From NCBI GenBank assembly GCA_023263785.1, contig JALQUO010000001.1, positions 591,693 to 655,692 on the forward strand: 64,000 nucleotides of DNA, written 5' to 3'. Made by a program: the position numbers and the translations under genes. The notes under the pieces were generated by a model. That model had not been told where the DNA came from. It saw nothing but the letters and a program-made list of their open reading frames with translations, and searched no databases. The stretch is from Rickettsiales bacterium. GTDB lineage: Bacteria; Pseudomonadota; Alphaproteobacteria; Rickettsiales; Midichloriaceae. Shown one piece after another: positions 53,756 through 63,919 of this stretch. How positions within the stretch are numbered: the stretch's first letter is position 1; the number at the start of each line of letters is the position of its first letter.

Positions 53756-54624
53756 TCTTTTGCTTCGCGCATTTTGAGGATATCTGAGATGGATATTAGC
53801 TCTACTTTATCACTGTTTTTCTTTAGCCATTCATTTATGATCTCCACTGACTTTGCCTTAGGAGCTACAATTCCTATACAGGTTCTGTTCTGAGATATTG
53901 ACATATTTCCTAGATCGTCCAATGATGCAACAATCGCACTTGGATCACTGTCATCTATGATCTTGTTGAATGTGATTACCTTGTTAGATATGTGGGATTT
54001 CGACAGCAATCTTGTCAAAAGATTCGCACCATCTCTATCGTAGTATGCAAAGAACTTAAACTTTGATTCATAATCCTCAAGGAGTTTCAATAGTGACATT
54101 GCCTTCTCTTCTTTGAATGGGAAAGTTGATATTGGAGAGATATAAAGTCCTATTTCATTTGAAGTAAGTTTTGATATGATGTCATTGAATTTTCTTGCAT
54201 TCTCAGGGATAGATGAATCTATTAACATTGCTAATGGCCCTGGATCATTCTTCATGTAATTCGCTGGTTGTGTTGGGAGCAGAACCATTGTTGTGTGATG
54301 ATATTGAGATATACTCTCATTTGTTATTGTTGTGAGATTGTCTGCATATGCAGAGACTCCTATATTGATCTTAGGATTAGTATTTAGTGATTTTTCTACA
54401 ACATCCTTTTGCAACCCAATGTCTGCAAGAATGATACCAATTTTCGCAATTGCTTTTTGTTTATCTTTATTTTTTTCATTTAGTACAACCACTTGAGAAT
54501 TTTCCTGCTTGGTTTCTAGATTATGGTTTGTAAAAAAGTCTTTTAAATCATTTCTTTTGAGAAAAAAGACAACAAAGAGAAGAATGACTAATATGAATTT
54601 TATCCTGGTTAATTTGTTTAGCAT
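53746..54624 (-). CDS. Divergent polysaccharide deacetylase family protein (YibQ/DUF610 type)
   Basis: 292 residues. An N-terminal membrane anchor (FILVILLFVVFFL, about 10-22) and a charged linker precede a domain from about residue 60 with IGIILADIGLQ, INIGVSAYAD, TTMVLLPTQPANYMKNDPGPLAML and a C-terminal GIVAPKAKSVEIINEWL. This is the divergent deacetylase family, periplasmic proteins whose catalytic role is not established. The family D-G is D-I-G here. In many alphaproteobacteria the gene lies with a peptidase and an envelope gene; here it pairs with asd by a 10-base overlap only. Confidence 0.8.
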   Translation of the reverse strand: MLNKLTRIKFILVILLFVVFFLKRNDLKDFFTNHNLETKQENSQVVVLNEKNKDKQKAIAKIGIILADIGLQKDVVEKSLNTNPKINIGVSAYADNLTTITNESISQYHHTTMVLLPTQPANYMKNDPGPLAMLIDSSIPENARKFNDIISKLTSNEIGLYISPISTFPFKEEKAMSLLKLLEDYESKFKFFAYYDRDGANLLTRLLSKSHISNKVITFNKIIDDSDPSAIVASLDDLGNMSISQNRTCIGIVAPKAKSVEIINEWLKKNSDKVELISISDILKMREAKDHK

Positions 54625-54698
54625 GTAAGTTTTTGTTTTTTAGTATATGTCTATACCTTAAAATTTATACCTTAAAAAAACTTTGTCTCAAAATTTTT

Positions 54699-55277
54699 AT
54701 GCAAAAGTTTAGTCTTATTGTTGAAGTTGGAAGGAAAAAAATATGGCCTAATAAAGTCAAGATAGTTCTAAATGCAATGGCTGAGACTTTTAAATATCTC
54801 ATTACATTTAGAAATGAAATTTGTAAAAAAAATCTTTTTATTTCTGTGTCTTTAATAGATGACAAAAAAATCCATAAGATGAATCTAGAATATAGAAATA
54901 AAAACAAACCAACAAATATCCTATCATTTCAAAATATTGATTGGAAGGGAGATCTAAGAGATGTTTTATATGCTGAACAAATTGATTGGAATACAAATAT
55001 AAAAGTTTTTGAAATAACTCCTGATGGGATAGAGAAAAAAAACTCTAAGGAAATTAATATGGACGAAGAAGTTCTGCAGATAGGAGACATTGCAATTAGC
55101 TATGAAAGGATATTGGAGGAATCAGTAGAGCAGTCAAAAGATTTTGATGAGCATCTTAGTTTTATGGTTGTACATGGGGTTTTACATCTGATGGGATATG
55201 ACCATGAGATTGAGAAAGAGGCAATTGAAATGGAAGAACTTGAAAAGAATATAATGTCTGGGATAAAAATATGTTAA
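54699..55277 (+). CDS. ybeY: Endoribonuclease YbeY (16S rRNA maturation)
   Basis: About 192 residues from ATG 54699 (MQKFSLIVEVGRKKIW). The zinc-binding signature HGVLHLMGYDHE is intact near the C-terminus, along with MNLEYRNKNKPTNILSFQ. YbeY processes the 3' end of 16S rRNA and helps ribosome quality control. Normal length is about 150-165. A roughly 35-residue insertion (LRDVLYAEQIDWNTNIKVFE... region) sits between the LSFQ block and the QIGDIAISYERI block. It is followed by corC and ispA on the same strand, as in many alphaproteobacteria. Confidence 0.92.
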   Translation: MQKFSLIVEVGRKKIWPNKVKIVLNAMAETFKYLITFRNEICKKNLFISVSLIDDKKIHKMNLEYRNKNKPTNILSFQNIDWKGDLRDVLYAEQIDWNTNIKVFEITPDGIEKKNSKEINMDEEVLQIGDIAISYERILEESVEQSKDFDEHLSFMVVHGVLHLMGYDHEIEKEAIEMEELEKNIMSGIKIC

Positions 55278-55304
55278 TATGATTCGTAATAAGGTCATTT
55301 AAAA

Positions 55305-56150
55305 ATGGAATCAAAAAAGAATAAAAAGAAAGATAGTTTTTTATCAATCTTAAGAAAGAAGTATAATTTACTTTTTCATACAAAACATCATCATGAACAA
55401 AATCCAATATCTAGTGGATGCGAGGCAGAGGATGAAATGATAGAACATTTCCTTGAGGCTAGAGATATGAAAGCAGCTGAGATAATGGTCCCGAGGGCGG
55501 ATGTTGTCGCAGTCACTATCGACTCGACTCTAGATGTCTTGAAGGAAAAGTTTGTGAGCACTGGTTTCTTAAGACTCTTAGTGTATAGAAAGGATCTAGA
55601 TGATATAGTTGGATTCATTCATCTGAAGGATGTTTTTGCTCAAATCTGTTCAAATGACAAGAATTTCAAAATAGATAATATAATCACTAAGACAATATAT
55701 ACTGCGAGATCAACTCGATGCTTCTCACTATTTGAAAAGATGAAAGAGGAAGATGTTGAAGTTGCTGTGATCCTAGATGAGTATGGTGGAATAGAAGGTG
55801 TGATTAGCATAGAAAGGCTTGTGGAGAAGATGCTTGGAACCATGCCAAATGTCTTAGATGAAGAAACTCAAGCTTTACCTGCTGTCAGGATGCTAAGTGA
55901 TAACTCTTGCGTTGTTGATGCTAGGACATCAACTCAACAGCTGGAAGAAATCTTTGATGATGTAGAATTCCTATCTGAGGAAGAAGGAGAATACGAAACA
56001 ATAGGAGGATTCATTCTTTCCTATCTAGATAAAGTCCCTGCAAAAGGTGAGAAATTTACTCATGAAGGTGGGTTGGAAGTTGAGATAGTTGATGCTACAA
56101 GTAGGGCTGTAAAAACAGTGAAAGTAACAAGAGTAAAAAATTTGTCATAA
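55305..56150 (+). CDS. CBS-domain transporter-associated protein CorC/TlyC
   Basis: 281 residues. A basic N-terminus is followed by two CBS domains (about 60-190), starting at AAEIMVPRADVVAV and including ILDEYGGIEGVISIERLVEKM. The C-terminal CorC_HlyC domain is marked by EGEYETIGGFILSYLDKVPAKGE and VTRVK. CorC/TlyC proteins are tied to magnesium or cobalt efflux. The rickettsial TlyC has been described as hemolytic. There is no DUF21 membrane domain, so this is the soluble form. The stop is directly followed by the ispA ATG. Confidence 0.92.
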   Translation: MESKKNKKKDSFLSILRKKYNLLFHTKHHHEQNPISSGCEAEDEMIEHFLEARDMKAAEIMVPRADVVAVTIDSTLDVLKEKFVSTGFLRLLVYRKDLDDIVGFIHLKDVFAQICSNDKNFKIDNIITKTIYTARSTRCFSLFEKMKEEDVEVAVILDEYGGIEGVISIERLVEKMLGTMPNVLDEETQALPAVRMLSDNSCVVDARTSTQQLEEIFDDVEFLSEEEGEYETIGGFILSYLDKVPAKGEKFTHEGGLEVEIVDATSRAVKTVKVTRVKNLS

Positions 56151-56987
56151 ATGTTAGAGAAATACAAAAAAGATATTGAAACATTCATTGAAGGAGTATT
56201 GTCTCAAATGGATGAGAAAGAAGGAGTTAATCAAACTTTACAAGCCGCTATAAGGTATGTTCTTAGCGGGGGTGGTAAGAGATTAAGACCAAGTATTATG
56301 ATGTATCTATGTGATGTGTTTGAAGTTCCATTTGAATTAGGAATAGTTCCTGCTGCAGCTCTAGAGCTAATTCATAACTACACCTTGGTACATGATGACT
56401 TGCCTGGGATGGATGATGATGAGTTTCGCAGAGGGCTACCAACTTGTCATAGGAAATTTAATGAAGGGATTGCAATCCTGACAGGTAATGCTCTCTTTAC
56501 TCTTTCCCTACAGGTTATGATGAATGGGATGAAAAACAACGGTGAGCTTCTTTATAAAGCCATGCAGGTTTTACTCTCTGCAAGCGGTATACAAGGAGTT
56601 TTAAGTGGGCAGGCATTTGATATTGAGATGAAAAGAGATAATAAGAATACCATCATTGGTTTGTCTCCAGAGGAAGATATCATGGAGGTCCTGAATATGT
56701 ATTATTTAAAAACAGGGAAATTATTTGAAGCTTCTTTCCTTATCCCTGGGATCCTCACTAAACTAACCTCTGAGCAGCAAAATCTCCTAAGTGAGTGCGG
56801 CAGTACTCTAGGAGTTCTATATCAAATACAGGATGATATAAACGACATTCCTGCTGAGGGAAATACAGTATCCGACGTCAGAGACTCACTGATTGAAAAT
56901 TTTGATTCTTGTGTTGATAAGATGCAGGGAAGGTTTGACAAGAAAAAGATTCTTGCCTTAAAAGATTTTATTTTAAATAATTCATAA
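56151..56987 (+). CDS. ispA: Polyprenyl synthetase, farnesyl diphosphate synthase type
   Basis: 278 residues. The first Asp-rich motif is in LVHDDLPGMDDDEFRRGLPT, the basic cluster GGGKRLRP precedes it, and the second Asp-rich motif is IQDDINDI. Short-chain prenyl synthases of this length condense isoprenoid units to farnesyl diphosphate for quinone and undecaprenyl chains. The start directly follows the corC stop (TAAATG). The 3' end overlaps convergent uvrA by 6 bases. Confidence 0.92.
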   Translation: MLEKYKKDIETFIEGVLSQMDEKEGVNQTLQAAIRYVLSGGGKRLRPSIMMYLCDVFEVPFELGIVPAAALELIHNYTLVHDDLPGMDDDEFRRGLPTCHRKFNEGIAILTGNALFTLSLQVMMNGMKNNGELLYKAMQVLLSASGIQGVLSGQAFDIEMKRDNKNTIIGLSPEEDIMEVLNMYYLKTGKLFEASFLIPGILTKLTSEQQNLLSECGSTLGVLYQIQDDINDIPAEGNTVSDVRDSLIENFDSCVDKMQGRFDKKKILALKDFILNNS

Positions 56988-59876
56988 GTATTGTTTTAAA
57001 TACTTTCCAGTTAGACTTCTCTCATTGGCTGCGACCTCCTCTGGTGTTCCAAATGCAACTACCTCGCCGCCGAGGTTCCCACCTTGAGGTCCGAAGTCAA
57101 TGATATAGTCTGCATTTTTTATCACATCTAGATTATGCTCTATAGTTATTACTGAATGACCTTGATCAACCAGCCTATGCAGAACATTCATCAGCTTGCT
57201 TATGTCGTGTGTGTGTAGACCTGCTGTAGGCTCATCTAAGATGTACAGAGTATTACCAATTGAACGTTTTGAGAGTTCTTTTGCAAGCTTTATTCTTTGA
57301 GCTTCTCCTCCAGATAATGTTGTTGCTGACTGTCCAACCTGTAAATATCCAAGCCCTACGTCCTGCAGAGCAACTAGTTTTTCATGCACTAGAGGGACAT
57401 CTACAAAGATCGGAGCAGCCTCGTCAGCAGTCATACTCAGAATATCAGCAATCGACTTATTTCTATATTTTATCTGTAGAATTTGACTGTTATATCTCAT
57501 GCCATTACATGCATCACATTTGATATATACATCAGGCATGAAGTGCATTTCTATCTTAATTGAACCATCTCCTTCACATGATTCACATCTCCCACCTTTA
57601 ACATTGAATGAGAAGCATCCAGGGTTATATCCGAGATTTTTTGCTTCTGGAGTTGCTGCAAAACAATCCCTTATAACTGAAAATGCATTTACATAAGTAA
57701 TAGGGTTTGAACGTGGAGTTCTTCCTATAGGCGACTGATCAACTTGTATAATCTTATCTATATGTTCAATGCCGTTGATTTTCTTATATTTACCACAGGA
57801 ATCCTTTGGAGTATGAATTAGAGACTTGTATAATGTGTGAATTGCAAAGGTTGATTTGCCACTTCCTGAGACTCCAGTGATTGCTACAAAGCATCCTAAA
57901 GGTATTTTTACATCAACATTTTTTAGGTTAAATGATGATGCACCAATGACTTCCAGGTAATTATCTTCTTTGAAAACCCTTCTTATTTGTGGGACTTTTA
58001 TCTTCATCTTACCAGAAAGATATTGCCCTGTGATACTTGATTCAACCTTAGCAACTTCTTCTGGAGTACCTTGTGCGACTATCTGCCCTCCGTTCTTACC
58101 AGCACCTGGCCCAACATCTATGAGGCAATCAGATGCTCTTATTGTGTCCTCATCATGTTCGACCACTATCACTGTATTTCCCATATTACAGAGACTCTTC
58201 ATAATGTTTAAGAGCTTATCATTATCTGACTGATGCAATCCTATTGAAGGTTCATCCAAGACATATATTATTCCTTCTAGACCACATCCTAGCTGTGATG
58301 CTATTTTTATTCTTTGACTTTCACCACCAGACAGTGAGGCAGACCTTCTGTTTAAAGTAAGATATCCAACTCCGATCTCAACAAGAAAGTTAAGTCGTTT
58401 CATAACCTCATAAATAATCTTGGAGGCAATCTGCTTATGATTTTCATTCAACTTACTTTCAAGACTAGAAAACCAAATATACATCTCAGAGATTGTCATT
58501 TCACAAAGAGTGCCTATGTTTTTATTTGCAATCCTTACAGCAAGAGCTTCTGTTCTAAGGCGAGTGCCTTTGCATAATGAACACTCAATATTTACCTGGT
58601 ATTTTTTGAGCTCCTCAACAACATAACTCATGTTTGATTCAGATACCTCCTTCCTTAGCATATTGATTATTCCCTCAAATTTTTGATTGAATATTCTTGA
58701 GCCATAGCTGAATTTTATTATCGCCTCTCCAGATCCGTATAAAACAATGTTTTGTGCTTCCTCTGAGAGTCTATTGAATGCAGTGTCAAGTGAAAAATCA
58801 TAATGTTCAGCGATTGCATTAAGTATTGCATCGTATGTTTTTTTTTGTTGTATTGTAACTGTTTTGCTTAAGATATCCTCCCAGGGTGCTATTGCCCCCT
58901 CTGCAATACTTAGGTGTGGCTTTGGTACTATGAGTTCCTTTGAGAAAGCGTTCTCAGATCCTATTCCATCACACTTTCTACAAGCACCGTGAGGGCTGTT
59001 AAATGAGAACAGTTTGGGTTCTATTTCATCTATTTGAAATCCAGATACAGGACAGCAGTACTTTTCAGAAAATACAAATCTTTTCCTATCATTTATTATT
59101 GTGCTTTTGACTGACTCCAACCCTTCAAAGCTTATATCTAGGACTTCAAGGTATATCATTCCCTGACCAAGCATCAGACACTTATATACTTGATGTATAA
59201 TCAGTTGCTTGCAATCTATATCGTTTGTAATAGTAAGAATTTTTGATATGCCCTCTATGATGTGTTCATCATTGTTGTTTAGTAGAGGTAGTTCATCAGG
59301 ATTATAAATTGTATTGTCAATTATGATATGAGAGCAATCATTTTTCCTTAGATTTACAATTGCTTTTCTGTGGTCATTTTTGTCCTGTTTTTGACAGGGA
59401 ACCACAAATTGAACTTTTGTACCAGCTGGAAGCTCAGTGATTTTCTTAATGATTTCTGCTGTTGTGTGTTTGGAGATTGGCTGCCCTGTGTATGGTGAAT
59501 GAGGAATACCTACCCTCGCAAATAAAACTCTTAAGTAATCATATATTTCTGTTATGGTTGCAACAGTTGAGCGAGGGTTTTTTGTGCTATTCTTTTGTTC
59601 TATTGCTATTGTTGGTGATAGTCCAAGTATTTCTTCTACATCTGGCTTATCATTTATTTCTAAGTGCCTTGTGTAAGTTGACAGACTATTTATATATCGT
59701 CTTTTTCCCTCTACATATATCGTGTCAAATGCTAATGATGATTTTCCTGAACCACTTACACCCGTAATGACTACTAACTTGTTTTTAGGTATTTCAATAT
59801 CAATGTTTTTTAGATTATGCTCTTTTGCTCCCTTTACAAAAATAGATTCTCTTTCGTGTTTTTCAGGATTTTTCAT
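56982..59876 (-). CDS. uvrA: Excinuclease ABC subunit A
   Basis: 964 residues with two ABC modules: Walker A GVSGSGKSS (N-terminal) and GVSGSGKST (C-terminal), signatures LSGGESQRIKIA and LSGGEAQRIKLA, and zinc-ribbon Cys pairs (GACRKC, CESC, CDAC). UvrA scans DNA for bulky damage with UvrB. The first ribbon reads CPVSGF rather than CPVCGF, a form I recall in other alphaproteobacteria. The gene stands alone, and the 235-base gap upstream holds no feature I can support beyond short unconvincing frames. Confidence 0.97.
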   Translation of the reverse strand: MKNPEKHERESIFVKGAKEHNLKNIDIEIPKNKLVVITGVSGSGKSSLAFDTIYVEGKRRYINSLSTYTRHLEINDKPDVEEILGLSPTIAIEQKNSTKNPRSTVATITEIYDYLRVLFARVGIPHSPYTGQPISKHTTAEIIKKITELPAGTKVQFVVPCQKQDKNDHRKAIVNLRKNDCSHIIIDNTIYNPDELPLLNNNDEHIIEGISKILTITNDIDCKQLIIHQVYKCLMLGQGMIYLEVLDISFEGLESVKSTIINDRKRFVFSEKYCCPVSGFQIDEIEPKLFSFNSPHGACRKCDGIGSENAFSKELIVPKPHLSIAEGAIAPWEDILSKTVTIQQKKTYDAILNAIAEHYDFSLDTAFNRLSEEAQNIVLYGSGEAIIKFSYGSRIFNQKFEGIINMLRKEVSESNMSYVVEELKKYQVNIECSLCKGTRLRTEALAVRIANKNIGTLCEMTISEMYIWFSSLESKLNENHKQIASKIIYEVMKRLNFLVEIGVGYLTLNRRSASLSGGESQRIKIASQLGCGLEGIIYVLDEPSIGLHQSDNDKLLNIMKSLCNMGNTVIVVEHDEDTIRASDCLIDVGPGAGKNGGQIVAQGTPEEVAKVESSITGQYLSGKMKIKVPQIRRVFKEDNYLEVIGASSFNLKNVDVKIPLGCFVAITGVSGSGKSTFAIHTLYKSLIHTPKDSCGKYKKINGIEHIDKIIQVDQSPIGRTPRSNPITYVNAFSVIRDCFAATPEAKNLGYNPGCFSFNVKGGRCESCEGDGSIKIEMHFMPDVYIKCDACNGMRYNSQILQIKYRNKSIADILSMTADEAAPIFVDVPLVHEKLVALQDVGLGYLQVGQSATTLSGGEAQRIKLAKELSKRSIGNTLYILDEPTAGLHTHDISKLMNVLHRLVDQGHSVITIEHNLDVIKNADYIIDFGPQGGNLGGEVVAFGTPEEVAANERSLTGKYLKQYL

Positions 59877-60111
59877 TAATTAATTAGCAAGTATTTTTAA
59901 TCGACAATAGCAGATTAAGTCGCGCATGTAAATCTGATCAGATAACAAAAAACTAATAACAACAGCTATTATGTTAAAGCGATATTTATTGCTATTCTCA
60001 ATCGATTTTTCTATTCCAAATCCTGCAAAACCTGATTGATTTCATAAGGAGAAAACTTCAGACTATTATGGTTGATTTACAAGTAGGATGCTCGCAAACC
60101 AATGGTCTTCA

Positions 60112-60897
60112 TCATGAAAATCGATTTATAAGATGGATCATCTTTTGATCTCTCTCTTGAGCTGACGTACCACCCATCACAACAGCAACAATATTAGATT
60201 TTTTATCCTTTACAGAAGTCACTAGATTGAAACCAGATGGGTTTGTAAAGCCTGTCTTGATGCCATCAACATGATGACATTTGAACAAAAGCTTGTTGTG
60301 ATTTCTGAGGGTTTTTCCTCTAAACTTAAAGCTTTTTGTTGAAAAGAGCTTGTAGTATTGTGGGTGATATTTTCTGAGGGATATAGCTAGCTTTGCCATA
60401 TCATAAGCTGTTGTTTGTTGTCTGGAATCATGCCAGCCATGTGGGTTTATGAAGTGTGTATTTTTCATTCCAAGTCTTTTTGCTTTTTGGTTCATCATCC
60501 TGACAAACTTTTCAACACTACCACCTCCGAGTTTCTCTGCTATTGCATAAGCTGCATCGTTTGCTGATCTGACTATTAAACCATTTATTATTTCTCTTAC
60601 TGTAATTGTCTCGCCAGGATTTAACCCAAGCTTACATGGTTTCTGTAAACTAGCCTCTTTGGAAACTCTAACCTTTGTGTCCATTGTGATCTTCTTTGTA
60701 TTTAGGGCATCAAAAATAAGATATAAAGTCATCATTTTTGTGAGAGAAGCAGGATAACTTTGAGCCTTTGCATTATCCTGATGCAGGACTTTTAATTTGT
60801 TTACATCAATAACCAAGCTTGAGTGTTTAGAAGTATTTTCTGCGTGAGCTTTGGATATGAATAGGAGAGTTGCTATTAAAACAAAAATTTTCTTCAT
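60112..60897 (-). CDS. D-alanyl-D-alanine carboxypeptidase (PBP5/DacA-like, short form)
   Basis: 261 residues with a signal peptide (MKKIFVLIATLLFISKAHA). Penicillin-binding motifs are SLTK (51-54), SAN (111-113) and KTG (214-216), with the typical YPASLTKMMT and RSANDAAYAIAE contexts. It trims the terminal D-Ala of peptidoglycan pentapeptides in the periplasm. The C-terminal PBP5_C beta domain and membrane-anchoring helix are absent, so it is either soluble or the minimal DacF-like form. The ATG overlaps the end of the upstream hypothetical gene by 4 bases. Confidence 0.9.
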   Translation of the reverse strand: MKKIFVLIATLLFISKAHAENTSKHSSLVIDVNKLKVLHQDNAKAQSYPASLTKMMTLYLIFDALNTKKITMDTKVRVSKEASLQKPCKLGLNPGETITVREIINGLIVRSANDAAYAIAEKLGGGSVEKFVRMMNQKAKRLGMKNTHFINPHGWHDSRQQTTAYDMAKLAISLRKYHPQYYKLFSTKSFKFRGKTLRNHNKLLFKCHHVDGIKTGFTNPSGFNLVTSVKDKKSNIVAVVMGGTSAQERDQKMIHLINRFS

Positions 60898-61628
60898 AAA
60901 AACAAATTTTTAATTAGAGAATAAGGATTCATTTCATTAATTCTGAAGTCAAATCTGATTAGATTTCCTTCAATTTTATGTTTATGATTTTCTAGCTTAA
61001 TTTTATTATCAAATTTAGTTAAAAATGTCACTTCAAAAAATTCAATTTCTTTTCCGTAAGATGCAGATATACCACTTGTAATCATTTTCATCTTTTGAAT
61101 ATTATCTGCAAGATCTAAGAGATTTGTTGCAGAAAAGGATATATGGCATAATTTTTTTTCTGTTATGTAGTGTGAATTTACATCAACACCAGATTTCTGT
61201 CCCTCTATTAAAATCTCTGTTCTGAAGTCACAGGATTCATCGGTATCTGAGTTGTTTTCATCAGTAAGTGAGAAACTAAAAACTGCATCAAATTCCCTGA
61301 CATCTCTTGTGAGAAATGATCTGTCGTCGTGTGGTGTAAGATCTCCTGAGTTCAAAATGCTACACATCACACAATAGTTTTGTTGAACTGAGCAAGGGTC
61401 GCTAAAGGCAGTGGTATGATCAGGCAACAAAATAAAATTCTTTTCTAAAGTTAAGATCTTAAGAATTATTTGAATTTTTAGATCTAATGTTTTTATTTTT
61501 GAAGAAGGAACTGTTATACAATTGAGTTTACCTGAGGGTTCTGAAAACAAAAATCTCACTACAGGTGATGAATCTGCATTCAAAACTTTTTGTAAAGTTT
61601 CTATTTCGGAAATAAATTCATTTAGCAT
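60894..61628 (-). CDS. Hypothetical protein upstream of the D,D-carboxypeptidase
   Basis: 244 residues, not recognised. No signal peptide or membrane segment. It contains several Cys in CSVQQNYCVMCSILNSGD and an acidic stretch (DENNSDTDESCDF). The mixed alpha/beta composition resembles a cytoplasmic protein. The 4-base ATGA overlap with the carboxypeptidase suggests co-translation, but no functional link follows from that. The groES promoter region lies upstream on the opposite strand. The composition matches housekeeping neighbours, so it is likely a real gene. Confidence 0.6.
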   Translation of the reverse strand: MLNEFISEIETLQKVLNADSSPVVRFLFSEPSGKLNCITVPSSKIKTLDLKIQIILKILTLEKNFILLPDHTTAFSDPCSVQQNYCVMCSILNSGDLTPHDDRSFLTRDVREFDAVFSFSLTDENNSDTDESCDFRTEILIEGQKSGVDVNSHYITEKKLCHISFSATNLLDLADNIQKMKMITSGISASYGKEIEFFEVTFLTKFDNKIKLENHKHKIEGNLIRFDFRINEMNPYSLIKNLFL

Positions 61629-61666
61629 TTTTTCTACTCACAAATAAAAAAATATTTTTGTCACCC

Positions 61667-61695
61667 CTTGAAAGACACATATTTAGTGCATATAT
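61667..61695 (+). promoter_or_regulatory. Heat-shock (sigma-32/RpoH) type promoter of groESL
   Basis: CTTGAAA (61667-61673) and CATATAT (61689-61695) are 15 bases apart (16 counted from CTTGAA), close to the alphaproteobacterial RpoH consensus, about 70 bases before groES. I see no CIRCE inverted repeat. Confidence 0.6.
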
Positions 61696-61763
61696 CTTAA
61701 TTGTAGATGTTGGTATACAATTTTAACCAAAAAAATTAAATTTATTTAATAAGAATTTGTAAG

Positions 61764-62057
61764 ATGACAAAATTTAGGCCGTTACATGACCGTCTGCTAG
61801 TTGAAAGAATTGAACAAGAAAACAAGACGGTAGGTGGAATAATCATTCCAGATACTGCAAAAGAAAAACCAATGGAAGGCAAAGTAATAGCTATCGGAAA
61901 TGGTACCAGAGATGAACGTGGTAATGTTAAACCTCTTGATGTGAAAGTCGGTGACATAGTCTTATTTGCTAAGTGGGGCGGTACAGAGATCAAGCTAGAT
62001 GGAAAAGAATATCTAGTGATGAAAGAAACTGATGTTTTAGGCATTGTTGAGAAATAA
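61764..62057 (+). CDS. groES: Co-chaperonin GroES
   Basis: A 97-residue protein. [13 protein letters not shown] at the N-terminus, the mobile loop [19 protein letters not shown]-like segment, and [23 protein letters not shown] are the conserved GroES parts. Seven copies cap GroEL. It is followed by groEL after 35 bases. Confidence 0.98.
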   Translation: MTKFRPLHDRLLVERIEQENKTVGGIIIPDTAKEKPMEGKVIAIGNGTRDERGNVKPLDVKVGDIVLFAKWGGTEIKLDGKEYLVMKETDVLGIVEK

Positions 62058-62092
62058 ATAAAAATAATCATTAATAAAAAAATTATATAATT

Positions 62093-63742
62093 ATGGCAGT
62101 AAAAGAAATTTCTATTGGAAGCGAAATTAGAGAAAAAATGCTAAAGGGTATCTTTACAACAGCTAAAGTCGCTGGAGTAACTTTAGGACCTCGCGGTCGT
62201 TGCGTAATCATTGAGAAATCATATGGTGCACCAAAAATTACAAAGGATGGTGTAACAGTCGTGAAGGAGCTAGAACTATCAGATAAGTTTGAAAACCTTG
62301 GAGTTCAATTATTAAAGGAGGCTGCAAGCAAATCAAATGATAACGCAGGCGATGGTACTACAACAACAACAGTTCTAGCAGCTGAGGTTTCACGTGAATG
62401 TGCAAAGAAAGTTGCAGCAGGATTTAATCCTATGGATCTACGTCGTGGAATTGAAGCAGCTACAAAAGCAGTTGTAAGTGAAATTCAGAAGAACTCACGT
62501 AAGATCAAATCATCAGCTGAGATAGCGCAAGTTGCTACAATATCTGCAAATGGCGATCAGTCAATTGGTAAAATGCTTGCTGAAGCTTTTGATAAAGTAG
62601 GCAAAGATGGCGTTATAACCGTCGAAGAAGCTAAGAGCAGCAGCGAGTTAGAGTTAGAAGTAGTTGAAGGTTTGAATTTCGACAGAGGTTACCTATCACC
62701 TTATTTCGTAACAAACTCTGAGAAGATGACCTGCGAGATGGATAAGCCTTTTATCTTAATCTATGAGAAAAAAATCTCTAACATTCAGCAGATGCTACCA
62801 CTCCTTGAAGCTGTAGTGCAATCAGGTAAACCTCTCTTCATTATAGCTGAAGATGTTGAAGGAGAAGCCCTAGCTACACTAGTTGTGAATAAACTACGTG
62901 GTGGATTGAAAGTTGCAGCTGTTAAAGCTCCAGGCTTTGGTGACAGAAGAAAAGCAATGCTAGAAGATATAGCAGTTGTAACAGGTGGACAGCTCATAAG
63001 TGAGGACCTAGGACATAAGCTAGAGAATGTAACTCTACAACATCTTGGCACAGCACAGAGAATAATTTCGACAAAAGATGATACAACAATTGTTGGTGGA
63101 TCTGGTGAGAAGTCTGATATTGAAGCTCGCTGCAATCAGATTAAGAAGCAGATAGAGGACACAACATCTGATTATGATCGTGAGAAGCTCCAGGAAAGAC
63201 TAGCAAAGCTATCTGGTGGAGTTGCAATCGTCAGAGTTGGTGGCATCACTGAAGTTGAAGTGAAAGAGAAAAAAGACCGCGTAGAAGATGCTTATCACGC
63301 TACAAAGGCTGCTATCGAAGAAGGTATTGTACCTGGTGGTGGTTGTGCATTACTCTATGCAACAGAGGTTTTATCTAAGGTAAAAGGAAACAACTCAGAT
63401 GAGGCAGCTGGAATAGAAGCAATCAAGAAAGCTCTATCATCTCCAATCAGAAAGATCCTTGAGAATGCAGGTATAGATGGTGCTTCAATCGTTGAGAAAT
63501 TGATTGAGAAACACGATACAGAACAAATTTATGACGCACAAAACCATGAGTTTGTAAATGCATTCAAGAGCGGTATCATTGACCCTACAAAGGTTGTACG
63601 TACAGCCCTCGAGAGCGCAGCATCAATAGCTAGCTTACTAGTCACAACAGAAGCTGCACTAGTCGAAAAACCTCAGCCTAAAAAACCTCATGGCGGACAT
63701 AGCCACGGTGGTATGGGTGACATGGATGACATGGGCTACTAA
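62093..63742 (+). CDS. groEL: Chaperonin GroEL
   Basis: A 549-residue group I chaperonin. [35 protein letters not shown] (ATP site), [12 protein letters not shown] and the C-terminal region [12 protein letters not shown] are conserved. The tail is [17 protein letters not shown], with His and Asp, instead of the pure Gly-Met repeat of E. coli. It folds client proteins in the cytoplasm with GroES. A hairpin follows the gene. Confidence 0.98.
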   Translation: MAVKEISIGSEIREKMLKGIFTTAKVAGVTLGPRGRCVIIEKSYGAPKITKDGVTVVKELELSDKFENLGVQLLKEAASKSNDNAGDGTTTTTVLAAEVSRECAKKVAAGFNPMDLRRGIEAATKAVVSEIQKNSRKIKSSAEIAQVATISANGDQSIGKMLAEAFDKVGKDGVITVEEAKSSSELELEVVEGLNFDRGYLSPYFVTNSEKMTCEMDKPFILIYEKKISNIQQMLPLLEAVVQSGKPLFIIAEDVEGEALATLVVNKLRGGLKVAAVKAPGFGDRRKAMLEDIAVVTGGQLISEDLGHKLENVTLQHLGTAQRIISTKDDTTIVGGSGEKSDIEARCNQIKKQIEDTTSDYDREKLQERLAKLSGGVAIVRVGGITEVEVKEKKDRVEDAYHATKAAIEEGIVPGGGCALLYATEVLSKVKGNNSDEAAGIEAIKKALSSPIRKILENAGIDGASIVEKLIEKHDTEQIYDAQNHEFVNAFKSGIIDPTKVVRTALESAASIASLLVTTEAALVEKPQPKKPHGGHSHGGMGDMDDMGY

Positions 63743-63752
63743 AATAAAATTG

Positions 63753-63779
63753 CAGTCGACAACTTTACATTGTTGACTG
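63753..63779 (+). terminator. Hairpin after groEL
   Basis: CAGTCGACAA pairs with TTGTTGACTG around a 7-base loop (9 Watson-Crick pairs and one G-T). It starts 10 bases after the groEL stop. No T-run follows, so it may act as an RNA-stabilising end or with the second hairpin at 63823. Confidence 0.55.
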
Positions 63780-63822
63780 TTACGGTGAATAGTTATAGAA
63801 TCAAATCCGAGTTTGATCGCAC

Positions 63823-63845
63823 AAAGATTTTTTTATCTTTTTTTG
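63823..63845 (+). terminator. Second, T-rich terminator-like hairpin
   Basis: AAAGAT, loop TTTTTT, ATCTTT, then TTTTT. The stem is short and AT-only, but the T-run is good. It could end groESL transcripts that pass the first hairpin. Confidence 0.4.
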
Positions 63846-63919
63846 GGGAGGGGAAAAGAGAAATTAAAACTTTCATTTTGCGTTAAACTCGCTTTTGACT
63901 TCAAACAATAAAGCAAGTT

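Noticed and set aside
56982-59876. UvrA first zinc ribbon with CPVSGF instead of CPVCGF as a defect
   Set aside because: I recall this Ser variant in other alphaproteobacterial UvrA proteins, so it is probably lineage-typical.
59877-60111. Short plus-strand frames between uvrA and the carboxypeptidase (for example from ATG 59971)
   Set aside because: They are 21-27 codons, with no ribosome-binding site or family resemblance.
61629-61763. CIRCE operator before groES
   Set aside because: No TTAGCACTC/GAGTGCTAA inverted repeat is present; a sigma-32-type promoter explains the region better.
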